From Ruminococcaceae bacterium UBA1405 (GTDB taxonomy: Bacteria > Bacillota > Clostridia > Oscillospirales > Ruminococcaceae), in contig DBQB01000016.1 of assembly GCA_002305685.1 (NCBI GenBank), positions 19,303 through 83,302 on the forward strand: a stretch of 64,000 bases of DNA. Direction: 5' to 3'. The position numbers and the translations under genes are program-made. The notes beneath the pieces are model-generated. The model was not told the origin of the DNA, did no database searches, and was given only the letters and a program-made list of their open reading frames with translations. Below, in pieces: positions 16,477-24,103 of the stretch (position 1 is the first letter of the stretch; each line of letters starts with the position of its first letter).

Positions 16477-16532
16477 GATCCATCACCTATCCCTTAACAT
16501 TTGCTGTGCCCGATTTGACTGCTCTATGACAG

Positions 16533-17582
16533 TTACCGCCACTGTAACGGCTGCTGCTGTACATAGGGTAGTATCTCCAACTGTGGAAATTCCCGCTCCA
16601 GCTTTCTGGTGATCGCAGGAACCATCAAAATTTCTGTGCCATAGTGTCCGGCGTCAATCATCACAATTCCCATTTCCAGTGCGTCCTGCGCCACGTTATG
16701 CTTGATCTCGGAGGTAATCAGTGCCTCAATCCCCTGACGGGCACAGGCGTAAAGCAACGATCCTCCGGCACCGGAACATACGCCGATACGGTTCAGGTAA
16801 TACCCTTCCATCCCTTCCCGGCAGACAAGTCCGGCGGAATCCAGGCCCAACCGCTCTTTGACATAGCTGAGCAGCCCGTCCGGCGTCAGCGGCACCGGCA
16901 GGACCCCCATACGGCTGCTGTATACCACCGAACTTCTGACAACGTCCTCGGTTACATCGTAAAATGGATGCGGATCGGGAGACGACTGAAGCATCTCGCG
17001 CAGCACCGCAGACGCAGTTTCCGGGGCACACACCGTCTCCAGCAGAACCATCGGAGTACCTGACGCTCCGCCTTCCATACCTCCATCGGCCCATACCTGA
17101 CACGGAGATACGGAGAAGGATTCCGCACCGGCCCCAGCCATAGCAGCCATCACCGTATCCACCCATCCCTGGCGCACGCGCAGCGCAATCTTGCGGTAAG
17201 GGGTGCGGCTGATCTCATCAAAACCTGCCACAGACTGCAAATCCAGCCGTTTGGCCAAAAGATCGTTCAGTCCTCCTTTGGCCATATCCAGATTGGTGTG
17301 GGCGCTGAGCACCGATACCCCGTGACGGATATACTGATACACCACCGAGTCCTGGGAAATTCGCTTGAGCGGATGAAAGATCACCGGGTGGTGGGTCACC
17401 ACCAGCTCGGCGCCCACTCCCAGCGCATACTCCAGTGTTTCCATTGTAGCGTCCAGGGATACAACCACCTTGGTTACCTCTGCATTGCCGCTGCCCAGCA
17501 AAATCCCTACATTATCATATTCCATCGCCGTGGAAAACGGCGCAAATTCATCGATTTTATCATAAATATCCTGAATCTTCAT
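16533..17582 (-). CDS. Nif3-like dinuclear metal center protein
   Basis: A 349-residue NIF3/YqfO family protein, the long form with an inserted PII-like middle domain (about residues 125-235). Metal-binding motifs: VVTHHPVIFHPLK near residues 60-72 and a C-terminal TSEIKHNVAQDALEMGIVMIDAGHYGTE. The family's molecular role is not settled (GTP cyclohydrolase 1 type 2 homolog in databases). The ATG overlaps the trmK stop (ATGA), reproducing the conserved trmK-nif3 pair of Firmicutes. Confidence 0.93.
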   Translation of the reverse strand: MKIQDIYDKIDEFAPFSTAMEYDNVGILLGSGNAEVTKVVVSLDATMETLEYALGVGAELVVTHHPVIFHPLKRISQDSVVYQYIRHGVSVLSAHTNLDMAKGGLNDLLAKRLDLQSVAGFDEISRTPYRKIALRVRQGWVDTVMAAMAGAGAESFSVSPCQVWADGGMEGGASGTPMVLLETVCAPETASAVLREMLQSSPDPHPFYDVTEDVVRSSVVYSSRMGVLPVPLTPDGLLSYVKERLGLDSAGLVCREGMEGYYLNRIGVCSGAGGSLLYACARQGIEALITSEIKHNVAQDALEMGIVMIDAGHYGTEILMVPAITRKLEREFPQLEILPYVQQQPLQWR

Positions 17583-18352
17583 AGCATATTATCCTTTCTG
17601 GAGCGGTCGGCTCCTTCCAAACGGGCGCATAGCTGCGCCAGTGTGTCTTCCAGCTGTCGGCACTCCTCCACCGCAGCAGACCCATGCTCCTCCTGAGAGG
17701 CGCTTAGCCCCTGCAGCCGCAGCTCCAAGGCCTGTTTTCTGCGGGACAGATAACCTTTTTCCCAAGCAGTCAATGGTTTATCCTGTACCGCCAGCAGACC
17801 GGCTGCACAAAACAGCGGAAAACATGGTGCCGGAATCTCCATTTTACCGGAGCGTACCCGCAAAATGGGGTAGAAGAATTTTCCTTGCTGCGCCACCTGT
17901 TCTTCCAAAATCCGATATCCGTTGCATACCAGCCAAAGGCGCAGATGGTCCGCCTTGGTATTGGGCTGCAACAGATATTCTATCTGCTGCGCCTGCTGCC
18001 AACCGGCCTGGGACAGAATATGAACCATCATATCCCCGCCCATCCCGGCAATCACCACTCGGTCTACCATTTCCGGGGACAAAGCAGCCAATCCATCTGA
18101 GAGCCGCAGTTCCACCCCCTGCACACCATAGCACTCCAACGTCCTGCGCGCCCGCTCCAACGGCTGAGGATTGATGTCACAAGCGTAACCTTTGGCAATT
18201 TGGCCTGTCAAGGCCAGATAACTTACCAGATACCCATGGTCCGTCCCCACATCGGCCAGGCGCAATCCAGATCTTCCTTCCGGATTGACCAGATCGGCTA
18301 TCGCCTGTAACCGGCGGTCGAGGCGCGGATATCGTTCCGATTGAATTTGCAT
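17579..18352 (-). CDS. trmK: tRNA (adenine(22)-N(1))-methyltransferase TrmK
   Basis: A 257-residue Rossmann-fold methyltransferase making m1A22 in tRNA with S-adenosylmethionine. The SAM-binding motif is LADVGTDHGYLVSYLA near residues 32-47, with the acidic CDINPQPL ending the second strand and the conserved VIAGMGGDMM and LLQPNTKADHLRLWL. A C-terminal coiled-coil region (about 190-250) is typical. It is coupled to nif3 by a 4-nt overlap, and the MFS gene ends 33 nt upstream. Confidence 0.95.
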   Translation of the reverse strand: MQIQSERYPRLDRRLQAIADLVNPEGRSGLRLADVGTDHGYLVSYLALTGQIAKGYACDINPQPLERARRTLECYGVQGVELRLSDGLAALSPEMVDRVVIAGMGGDMMVHILSQAGWQQAQQIEYLLQPNTKADHLRLWLVCNGYRILEEQVAQQGKFFYPILRVRSGKMEIPAPCFPLFCAAGLLAVQDKPLTAWEKGYLSRRKQALELRLQGLSASQEEHGSAAVEECRQLEDTLAQLCARLEGADRSRKDNML

Positions 18353-18385
18353 ATTGGATACTCCTATATATAAGATACTCTTTCC

Positions 18386-19654
18386 TCAAGACTGCGGGAG
18401 AGCCTCCTGTGCCTGCCGCTCCATCAGTTTGGAGCTGTAGCGCAGCTGCGCATACATGATAAACTGGAACAGTGTCAGCACGATGATGGCCAATACCGAA
18501 CCAAAGGTCGTGGAAGGCATCAATAGTGTAATACCGATACCCAAAATCCGCCCGGTATTGAGGAAGCATTCCCGGATGGCTAATATTTCTCCCTTAAGAG
18601 GAAGCGCTTTGGGGGAGGAATAGATACCTGCCACAAAGATAGAAAAAGCTGGGTTTACCAGATAAGGGCTAAAGAACGAGTTGATCACACTGAACATCAG
18701 AATTGTAGCGGGACTCAGCTTCAACAGCAGCATCAGCGCCGCCGCCAGCAGCACCATTACAGAAATGCGCACACTCCGCAGCCGGGTCTGAGTCCGAACC
18801 AGTTTTCCGTAAAAGGTGGCGGCCAAAATAGAACCAACGCTGGCCAGCAAGGTGTTCACTCCGACAATCATCTCGTCGGTAATAATCTGAAACAGCAAAA
18901 TATTGAGGAAAAATCCGATGGTACCCTCTCGAATCCCCTTGACGGTATCACAAAGGCAGAGATTGAGAAAGAGACGGTCGGTAAAACAGAGCTTTGCAGC
19001 GCTGCGGTAATCGGTTTTGGGGCTGTCCGCAAAGAAAGGTTCTGTCCGGGTGGAAAGATAGATGGTAAACAGTGCAATCACCATAGCAACACTGAACATC
19101 ACCCGATAACCGGTGGTGCTACCATGAAAACGGGAGATTACCAGACCGGAAAGAAACGGCACCGTCAAAGAGATAAAACCGCCTCCCAAGGAAAGTAGTC
19201 CCATAGCAGTATCCCGGTTGTGGTCGGAGGAATAGGCGGTAAGAGCCATAGAATCGGAGATCCAGTAAAAACCACTGGCTAAGCCGGAGAGCAGCGCGAT
19301 CAAAAACATAGAATACTGCAGCATCCCCATGGTGGAGAGAAATACCGCATACATCAAAATAAAGAACAGAATTCCCAGCTGCAGCGAAAGGCGCGGGGTT
19401 GTTTTGCGAAGGAACGCCACCGCAACCAGCATAAAAAAACCGGTGCCGAAATAGTTGATCACGTTATACAGCATAACCGATTTGGAATCCCCTGTGGCCC
19501 GGATCAACAGCGTGGCCACAAATGCGCCATGGATGTTGGTAAAGACGGAAAAGGAAAAACGCATGGCAAAAAACCGAAGAAAACGGTCTTCCAGCCGGTC
19601 AATGCCCAGTGCCATAATGGTTTGAGAACGAAATCTGGCAATCATATGTTTCAT
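18386..19654 (-). CDS. MFS transporter of unknown substrate
   Basis: A 422-residue integral membrane protein with about 12 hydrophobic segments and a cytoplasmic loop (RTEPFFADSPKTDYRSAAK) in the middle. The first helix region follows FAMRFSFSVFTNIHGAFVATLL. The ATG at 19654 has GGAGGG 8 nt upstream; the reading from 19795 adds a non-membrane stretch without a ribosome site and is rejected. The carrier looks like the YfiS/YqgE-type group of Firmicutes MFS proteins, whose substrates are unknown. It is downstream of an orphan peptide-binding protein but separated from it by a strong terminator. Confidence 0.85.
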   Translation of the reverse strand: MKHMIARFRSQTIMALGIDRLEDRFLRFFAMRFSFSVFTNIHGAFVATLLIRATGDSKSVMLYNVINYFGTGFFMLVAVAFLRKTTPRLSLQLGILFFILMYAVFLSTMGMLQYSMFLIALLSGLASGFYWISDSMALTAYSSDHNRDTAMGLLSLGGGFISLTVPFLSGLVISRFHGSTTGYRVMFSVAMVIALFTIYLSTRTEPFFADSPKTDYRSAAKLCFTDRLFLNLCLCDTVKGIREGTIGFFLNILLFQIITDEMIVGVNTLLASVGSILAATFYGKLVRTQTRLRSVRISVMVLLAAALMLLLKLSPATILMFSVINSFFSPYLVNPAFSIFVAGIYSSPKALPLKGEILAIRECFLNTGRILGIGITLLMPSTTFGSVLAIIVLTLFQFIMYAQLRYSSKLMERQAQEALPQS

Positions 19655-19803
19655 CGCTGAATCCCTCCAATGGAGAAAATATTCCCCTGTCCTGCGGCAA
19701 CATCCAAACAGGGGGTTGGTACAGACGGCGAAGCAACGGACAACTTTGGCAAGATTTTCTGCCACTATCATATCATTCTCCGGGAGAAGGCGCAACAGAA
19801 AAG

Positions 19804-19841
19804 CGAAAAAAAACCGGCGTCCCAGCTAAGGGGCGCCGGTT
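19804..19841 (-). terminator. Terminator of the oppA-like gene
   Basis: AACCGGCG pairs with CGCCGGTT, extended by CCCC/GGGA-type pairs, with a loop of 6 nt and an uninterrupted run of eight T on the minus strand. This is one of the strongest terminators in the window. Confidence 0.92.
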
Positions 19842-19907
19842 GGCGATTGGTTTTACACAACATCCAGCAGATGTCACAAAGAAAACCTTTTTTCTGATAC
19901 CGTACGA

Positions 19908-21614
19908 TTACTGTGCCAAGCTGGCATGGTTGAAGTAGATGGTACCACCGGGGTTGGCCCAAACGCCTTCGATATAAGGCTGTTTGAGAACAACGGGCTG
20001 CTGGGTCAGAAGGGGAATCAGATAAGCCTGCTCATTAACCAGGTATTCCTCCGCCTCATGCAGCGCGGTGATGTATTCCTGGGTATCGACAATATTGTAG
20101 GCGTCCGCAATCATCTGATCGTAGGTAGCGTCGGAAACACAAGGCTCAATCTGGTTTTCGGTCATAAAGGTCTTGAGATAGGTCAGAGGATCGGTGGAGC
20201 TGGCAATGGAATAACGGGCCATCTGGAAGTCGCCGTAATCCACATAATCGTAGAACACACCCATCTCAACCGCTTTCAGTTCCACCTCCACACCGATGGC
20301 GGCCCACAGCTGCTGAAGCATCTGTGCCACGTCGGCATGGAACTGGGCATTGGAATACAGGTACTCCAACTTCAGAGGATTGGATTCATTGTAACCAGCT
20401 TCCGCCAGCAGAGCTTTGGCTTCCTCCACATTGTAAGGAAGATAATCGTTGGCCTCAGCGCGGAAATCTCCATTCAGGCCTTCAAAGCCATAGGGAACCA
20501 TACCGTTAAGGGGAGTCACATAATCACCGCCGTTGAGCACGGTGAGCATAGCGTCCTTGTTGACGGCCAGGGCAAGGGCTTTCCGAACACGGACATCCTT
20601 GAGGGCTTCTACACCCTTGGTGCCGCTGTTGAGAGCTACAAAATAGGTGGAAGTATAGCTGTCAGGCTTGAAGAAGTAATCGGCATACTCGGTGCTGGAA
20701 CCAATGGTAGCGGGAACGTTGAAGGCCATATCAATCTGACCAGCCTTAAAGGCAGCCAACTGGGCATTCTCATCCGGCATTACCTGATAGGTAATCTGAT
20801 CCAGACCAATCTCATCGGCCATGTAATAGTTCTCGTTCTTTACATATACAGCGCTTTCATTTTCGTTGCAGGAAGCCAGCTGATAGGCGCCGACTGTGGG
20901 ATATCCGGGCTGCAAAGACCAGGTGCTCTCATGCTCCACAGCGAAATCCGCCCGCAGAGGTGCAAAAGCATTGCCGCCAACGATCTTGATAAAGTAAGGA
21001 CAGGGTGTTTTCAACTCAATCACCAGCGTGTAGTCGTCAGGAGCGCTGACGCCAACGTCAGTCATATCAGCCACATCCATCATAGCCTCATTGGCTTCCT
21101 CGGCACCTTTGATGAAGCGGCACATATCGGCAGCAACATAAGTATTGTCAGGGCCATAACCGATGGTACGTTTGATACCATATACCCAGTCGTGAGCGGT
21201 CAAGGGCTGTCCGTCGCTCCACTCAACACCTTCCTTAATTTTGAAGGTATAGGTCAGACCGTCTTCGCTGATGGTGTAATCCTCACACATCATGTTCTCC
21301 AGCACACCCTCTTCATTGGTGCGGAACAGGCCCACAGTGCCGTTGGAGATGATATGCGCCAGATGGGTGGTGGAGTTCAGGCCAGGATCCAGATTGGCAA
21401 TCTGAGAAGCGACCGCCACAACAATCGAAGCGTCCTCGGCAGAAGAAGAGGAATCGGAAGAGACCTCAGAGGAAACGGTGCTGCTATCGGAGCTGGATGC
21501 AGCGGAGGAATCTGTGCTAGAAGTCGTGCCGCTGGAGCAGCCGGCCAGCAGCATACTGGCGCCCACAACCGCAGCCAGGATCTTTGCTGTCAGTTTTTTC
21601 ACGTTAATCACCAT
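19908..21614 (-). CDS. Oligopeptide-type ABC transporter substrate-binding lipoprotein
   Basis: A 568-residue SBP family 5 (OppA/DppA-like) protein. The lipobox is LLAGC near residue 26, followed by a 35-residue Ser/Thr-rich spacer typical of Oscillospiraceae. Family marks include the region around LTYTFKIKEGVEWSDGQPLTA and VRVRKALALAVNKDAML. It would capture peptides or similar ligands outside the membrane. No permease or ATPase gene is adjacent, so it must use a system encoded elsewhere or act as a sensor. The ATG at 21614 has no good ribosome site; a GTG at 21602 preceded by GGTGAT is an alternative start. The promoter is at 21720-21748. Confidence 0.92.
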   Translation of the reverse strand: MVINVKKLTAKILAAVVGASMLLAGCSSGTTSSTDSSAASSSDSSTVSSEVSSDSSSSAEDASIVVAVASQIANLDPGLNSTTHLAHIISNGTVGLFRTNEEGVLENMMCEDYTISEDGLTYTFKIKEGVEWSDGQPLTAHDWVYGIKRTIGYGPDNTYVAADMCRFIKGAEEANEAMMDVADMTDVGVSAPDDYTLVIELKTPCPYFIKIVGGNAFAPLRADFAVEHESTWSLQPGYPTVGAYQLASCNENESAVYVKNENYYMADEIGLDQITYQVMPDENAQLAAFKAGQIDMAFNVPATIGSSTEYADYFFKPDSYTSTYFVALNSGTKGVEALKDVRVRKALALAVNKDAMLTVLNGGDYVTPLNGMVPYGFEGLNGDFRAEANDYLPYNVEEAKALLAEAGYNESNPLKLEYLYSNAQFHADVAQMLQQLWAAIGVEVELKAVEMGVFYDYVDYGDFQMARYSIASSTDPLTYLKTFMTENQIEPCVSDATYDQMIADAYNIVDTQEYITALHEAEEYLVNEQAYLIPLLTQQPVVLKQPYIEGVWANPGGTIYFNHASLAQ

Positions 21615-21719
21615 TCTTCGTTGGATTTATCAGTCTGAACAACACGGTTACAAAATCCGAGATTTCAGACTTTCCTCATTGGAGTAAATAAAAATTCACT
21701 CAAATGAAAGTTTAATACA

Positions 21720-21748
21720 ATAATAACGGCTGTTTACCAAAAAGTCAA
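21720..21748 (-). promoter_or_regulatory. Promoter for the oppA-like gene
   Basis: On the minus strand: TTGACT, 17-nt spacer, TATTAT, in AT-rich DNA. The leader to the start codon is about 100 nt. Confidence 0.75.
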
Positions 21749-21852
21749 GAGAAAAACATAATAAATATACATAAACTTTTTTCTCAGATCTAATCTTTTT
21801 TGTCTATCCAGCAACAAGCGTTGACATTTTATCCAAATAGTCCTCGAATAAT

Positions 21853-21907
21853 CCGCATTTATGTCTGCAAAACGCCAAATCCAAGTGCGATTTGGCCGCA
21901 TAAACGG
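21853..21907. repeat. Multi-part inverted repeat (possible structured RNA or operator)
   Basis: GCCAAATC (21874-21881) pairs perfectly with GATTTGGC (21889-21896). Outside it, TTTATG pairs with CATAAA and CCG with CGG. No T-run follows on either strand, so it is not a classical terminator. Its role is unknown. Confidence 0.45.
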
Positions 21908-21986
21908 AATGAGAATCCTTCCGAAAATTTGAAAAAAGGGCTTGAGAATGAATTTTTATTCATGTCCAGCCCCGCGTCGCCCTATC

Positions 21987-22022
21987 AAAAAATGCCCGCC
22001 GTATATACAGCGGACATTTTTT
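21987..22022. terminator. Bidirectional terminator downstream of spoVM
   Basis: AAAAAATG pairs with CATTTTTT and CCGC with GCGG around a 10-nt loop, with one C-A mismatch between. It gives a T-run on both strands, 18 nt beyond the spoVM stop. Confidence 0.8.
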
Positions 22023-22040
22023 CTGCTTAACGATACAAGA

Positions 22041-22124
22041 TCAATTATTTTCCTTTTCAATTTTAAAAAAGATACGCAGCAACCCTGCCAAAAAACGCGG
22101 ACTTTTCACCACAACGATCTTCAT
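22041..22124 (-). CDS. spoVM: Stage V sporulation protein SpoVM (27 residues)
   Basis: A 27-residue peptide reading MKIVVVKSPRFLAGLLRIFF then KIEKENN. It matches the SpoVM pattern (short N-terminal strand, conserved Pro in the SPRFL turn, then an amphipathic helix with Gly/Leu/Arg). SpoVM marks the convex forespore membrane and anchors the SpoIVA coat base. Position confirms the call: it follows prpC-prkC-rsgA-thiN exactly as in Bacillus. The ribosome site is GGTGAGGGG just before the ATG at 22124. A terminator follows. It is easily missed because of its size. Confidence 0.9.
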   Translation of the reverse strand: MKIVVVKSPRFLAGLLRIFFKIEKENN

Positions 22125-22144
22125 AACCCCTCACCCGTCCTTCC

Positions 22145-22291
22145 CTAACATAGCAGTACCAGCAGTCCCAATGCCACCAGTACAATCGCTGCCAACACCA
22201 ATACCAGCCGCACTGGGCAGAACATTGCCAGCAGCAGCCCTAAGCCAAACGCAACAGCTGCCATACATACGCCCTCGCACAAGCCGCGCAT
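22145..22291 (-). CDS. Small hydrophobic membrane protein upstream of spoVM
   Basis: A 48-residue ORF starting ATG at 22291 with an excellent ribosome site (GGGAGGGG about 6 nt upstream) and ending 20 nt before spoVM. The sequence starts MRGLCEGVCMAAVAFGLGLL and continues with a CPVRL turn and a second Leu/Val/Ala-rich helix ending in VLLC: two membrane helices joined by a short turn. I do not know a named family. Spacing and order suggest co-transcription with thiN and spoVM. A role at the forespore membrane is a guess from position only. Another frame over the same DNA gives an 85-residue reading with no ribosome site. Confidence 0.7.
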   Translation of the reverse strand: MRGLCEGVCMAAVAFGLGLLLAMFCPVRLVLVLAAIVLVALGLLVLLC

Positions 22292-22371
22292 CTTCCACCC
22301 CTCCCTGCAGGCTCCTATGCTGCATTATATGCACAAGAAACCTACAAGGTGAAAGCGGGATAGGGGTCCTC

Positions 22372-23031
22372 TCACTCTTTCTGCGCAATCACGCAGATCA
22401 GGGTACCTTTTCGGATGGTAATACGCGCGCATGGGGCGTCCTCTGCAAATTCATTGCTCACCCCCAACGGAAATTCGGCGGTGAGCACCGCATCCTGAAG
22501 GGGATAGGAAAGCCCTTCCAACGTCACCCCTTCACAGGGGGCTCCCATACACAAAAAACTGATGTAGCAGTTTTCTTCCCGGGGGATCTCCGTCACCCCC
22601 TGTGTCACCGCAAAAATCCGGTTGCGGGGATCTGCCAACGTTACCCGCAACCCCAGCGTCAAGCCAAAAAGGATCGACTGGATGTTCCCGATGGCATGAT
22701 CCTGACGTCCACCAAAGCATCCTAAAACCTCTACCTCCTGGTATCCGTATTCCGCCATATACCGCAGCGCCAAAATCAGGTCGGTATCATCCTTGCGTAC
22801 CGGAAAAACCAGCTTCTCCAAATGAGTCACCTTTTCTGGAGCACAGGAATCAAAATCCCCCATCAGCACATCCGGTTCTATTCCGGCGGAGAGGGCACGC
22901 AGATACCCTCCGTCGGCACACAGAATACAGTCTGCATCTTTGGCCCGTGCTGCCGCAAATGCATCATCCCACTCCGGTGCGGCGCAAAAAATCAGACCTT
23001 TTTTTTCTTCTTTTTGCTGTCTGTCCACCAT
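22372..23031 (-). CDS. thiN: Thiamine pyrophosphokinase
   Basis: A 219-residue enzyme transferring pyrophosphate from ATP to thiamine. Active-site motifs: CADGGY near residue 39, MGDFDS near residue 57 and KDDTDLILAL near residue 79. GCFGGRQDHAIGNIQ is also characteristic. The ATG at 23031 is used, with AGGTGA 9 nt upstream. It lies between rsgA and spoVM, the conserved Firmicutes position, but rpe, usually between rsgA and thiN, is missing. Confidence 0.94.
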   Translation of the reverse strand: MVDRQQKEEKKGLIFCAAPEWDDAFAAARAKDADCILCADGGYLRALSAGIEPDVLMGDFDSCAPEKVTHLEKLVFPVRKDDTDLILALRYMAEYGYQEVEVLGCFGGRQDHAIGNIQSILFGLTLGLRVTLADPRNRIFAVTQGVTEIPREENCYISFLCMGAPCEGVTLEGLSYPLQDAVLTAEFPLGVSNEFAEDAPCARITIRKGTLICVIAQKE

Positions 23032-23148
23032 CACTGCCGTTCACCTGTCCCTTGTCTCGTCTCAATCTTTTGTTTTATGAAGCCAAAGACAATCTTCCTG
23101 AAAAATCCTTCAACCGCATACAACACAAACACGCCTGCGAATCCAAAA

Positions 23149-24033
23149 TCAAAGCTCCCATTCTTTGAGATTCTTGGCCTCCTGGTACATGGCGCAGTAG
23201 TTGTCGTAACGGCTTTGATGAATCTTGCCTTCCGCAACTGCTTCACGGACGGCGCATCCCTTTTCCGCCGTGTGAGAACACCCGGTAAACTGGCATCTTC
23301 CCAAATATGGGGCAAACTCCCGGAAACAGTCCTCCAGTTCTCCCTTGCGTATCACCTCAAAGCGCTGATAGTCCACTGCGGAAAATCCTGGTGTATCCGC
23401 AACCCATCCGCCTTCCGGCAGCGGATACAATTCTACATGCCGGGTGGTATGCCGTCCTCGTCCCAGCTTGATGCTGATACCCGCCGTCTGTAGACCTAGC
23501 CGCGGATCAATAGCGTTGAGAAGGGTCGATTTTCCTACCCCGGAATTCCCGGTAAACGCCGACACCTTTCCTTTGAGCAGCGCCTTTACCTCCTCAACCC
23601 CTTCTCCTGTTAGACTGCATACCTGGACCGTCTGAATTCCCGCATCTTGATAGATGGAGGCTAGCGCTACGGTATCTCCCAAATCTCCTTTGGTAAAAAC
23701 CAGAATCGGTTCGATCTCCTTCTTTTCGCAGATTGCAATCATCCGGTCCAATACTGCCAGATTGGGTGCTGGCTGTGCACAGGAAGAAACCAGCACCAAC
23801 TGATCCAGATTCGCCAGAGGCGGACGTAAAAGATGGTTGCGTCTGGGACCCAAGGATAAAATATACCCCTTTCCCCCATCGGTCATTTCCAGCACCGCCC
23901 AGTCCCCCACACAGGGGGATATCTTTTCATTTCGAAAGACGCCTCTAGCCCGGCACTCCACCGCCCCGTCCTGGGTATCCACATAATAAAAGCCACCCAA
24001 TAGTTTGATAATCCTGCCCTCTTTTGTCCCCAT
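23149..24033 (-). CDS. rsgA: Small-subunit assembly GTPase RsgA
   Basis: A 294-residue circularly permuted GTPase that matures the 30S subunit. It has an N-terminal OB domain (residues 1-70), then G motifs in permuted order: VFTKGD (G4), FTGNSGVGKST (P-loop, near residue 165), and DTPGF (G3, near residue 212). The C-terminal zinc-binding segment is CQFTGCSHTAEKGCAV. Length is typical. AGGAGAGG precedes the ATG. A 12-bp hairpin separates it from prkC upstream. Confidence 0.96.
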   Translation of the reverse strand: MGTKEGRIIKLLGGFYYVDTQDGAVECRARGVFRNEKISPCVGDWAVLEMTDGGKGYILSLGPRRNHLLRPPLANLDQLVLVSSCAQPAPNLAVLDRMIAICEKKEIEPILVFTKGDLGDTVALASIYQDAGIQTVQVCSLTGEGVEEVKALLKGKVSAFTGNSGVGKSTLLNAIDPRLGLQTAGISIKLGRGRHTTRHVELYPLPEGGWVADTPGFSAVDYQRFEVIRKGELEDCFREFAPYLGRCQFTGCSHTAEKGCAVREAVAEGKIHQSRYDNYCAMYQEAKNLKEWEL

Positions 24034-24052
24034 ATTCCTCTCCTTGCCATTT

Positions 24053-24080
24053 CGGGCTGCCGTCTAACGACGGCAGCCCG
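24053..24080. other. Perfect 12-bp hairpin between prkC and rsgA
   Basis: CGGGCTGCCGTC pairs perfectly with GACGGCAGCCCG around a TAAC loop. On the minus strand it is followed by the rsgA ribosome site instead of a T-run. This suggests an mRNA processing, stability or translation-control element rather than a full terminator. Confidence 0.6.
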
Positions 24081-24103
24081 GTGTTACGTCTCGCCATAAC
24101 CCT

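Larger units (their letters stand above)
21615..22040. other. AT-rich intergenic region between oppA-like gene and spoVM
   Basis: These 426 nt contain the oppA-like promoter (21720-21748), a multi-part hairpin (21853-21907), a small palindromic hairpin near 21945-21960 and the spoVM terminator (21987-22022). No convincing protein gene is seen on either strand. Confidence 0.6.

Noticed and set aside
19926..21638. 570-codon open frame antisense to the oppA-like gene
   Set aside because: It is an antisense shadow of a clear SBP gene; it has no ribosome site, its sequence has no family character, and such long antisense frames recur here opposite GC-rich genes.
22131..22388. 85-codon minus-strand ORF overlapping the 48-residue gene
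   Set aside because: It lacks a ribosome site and its sequence is not protein-like. The alternative frame with GGGAGGGG and two membrane helices is better.
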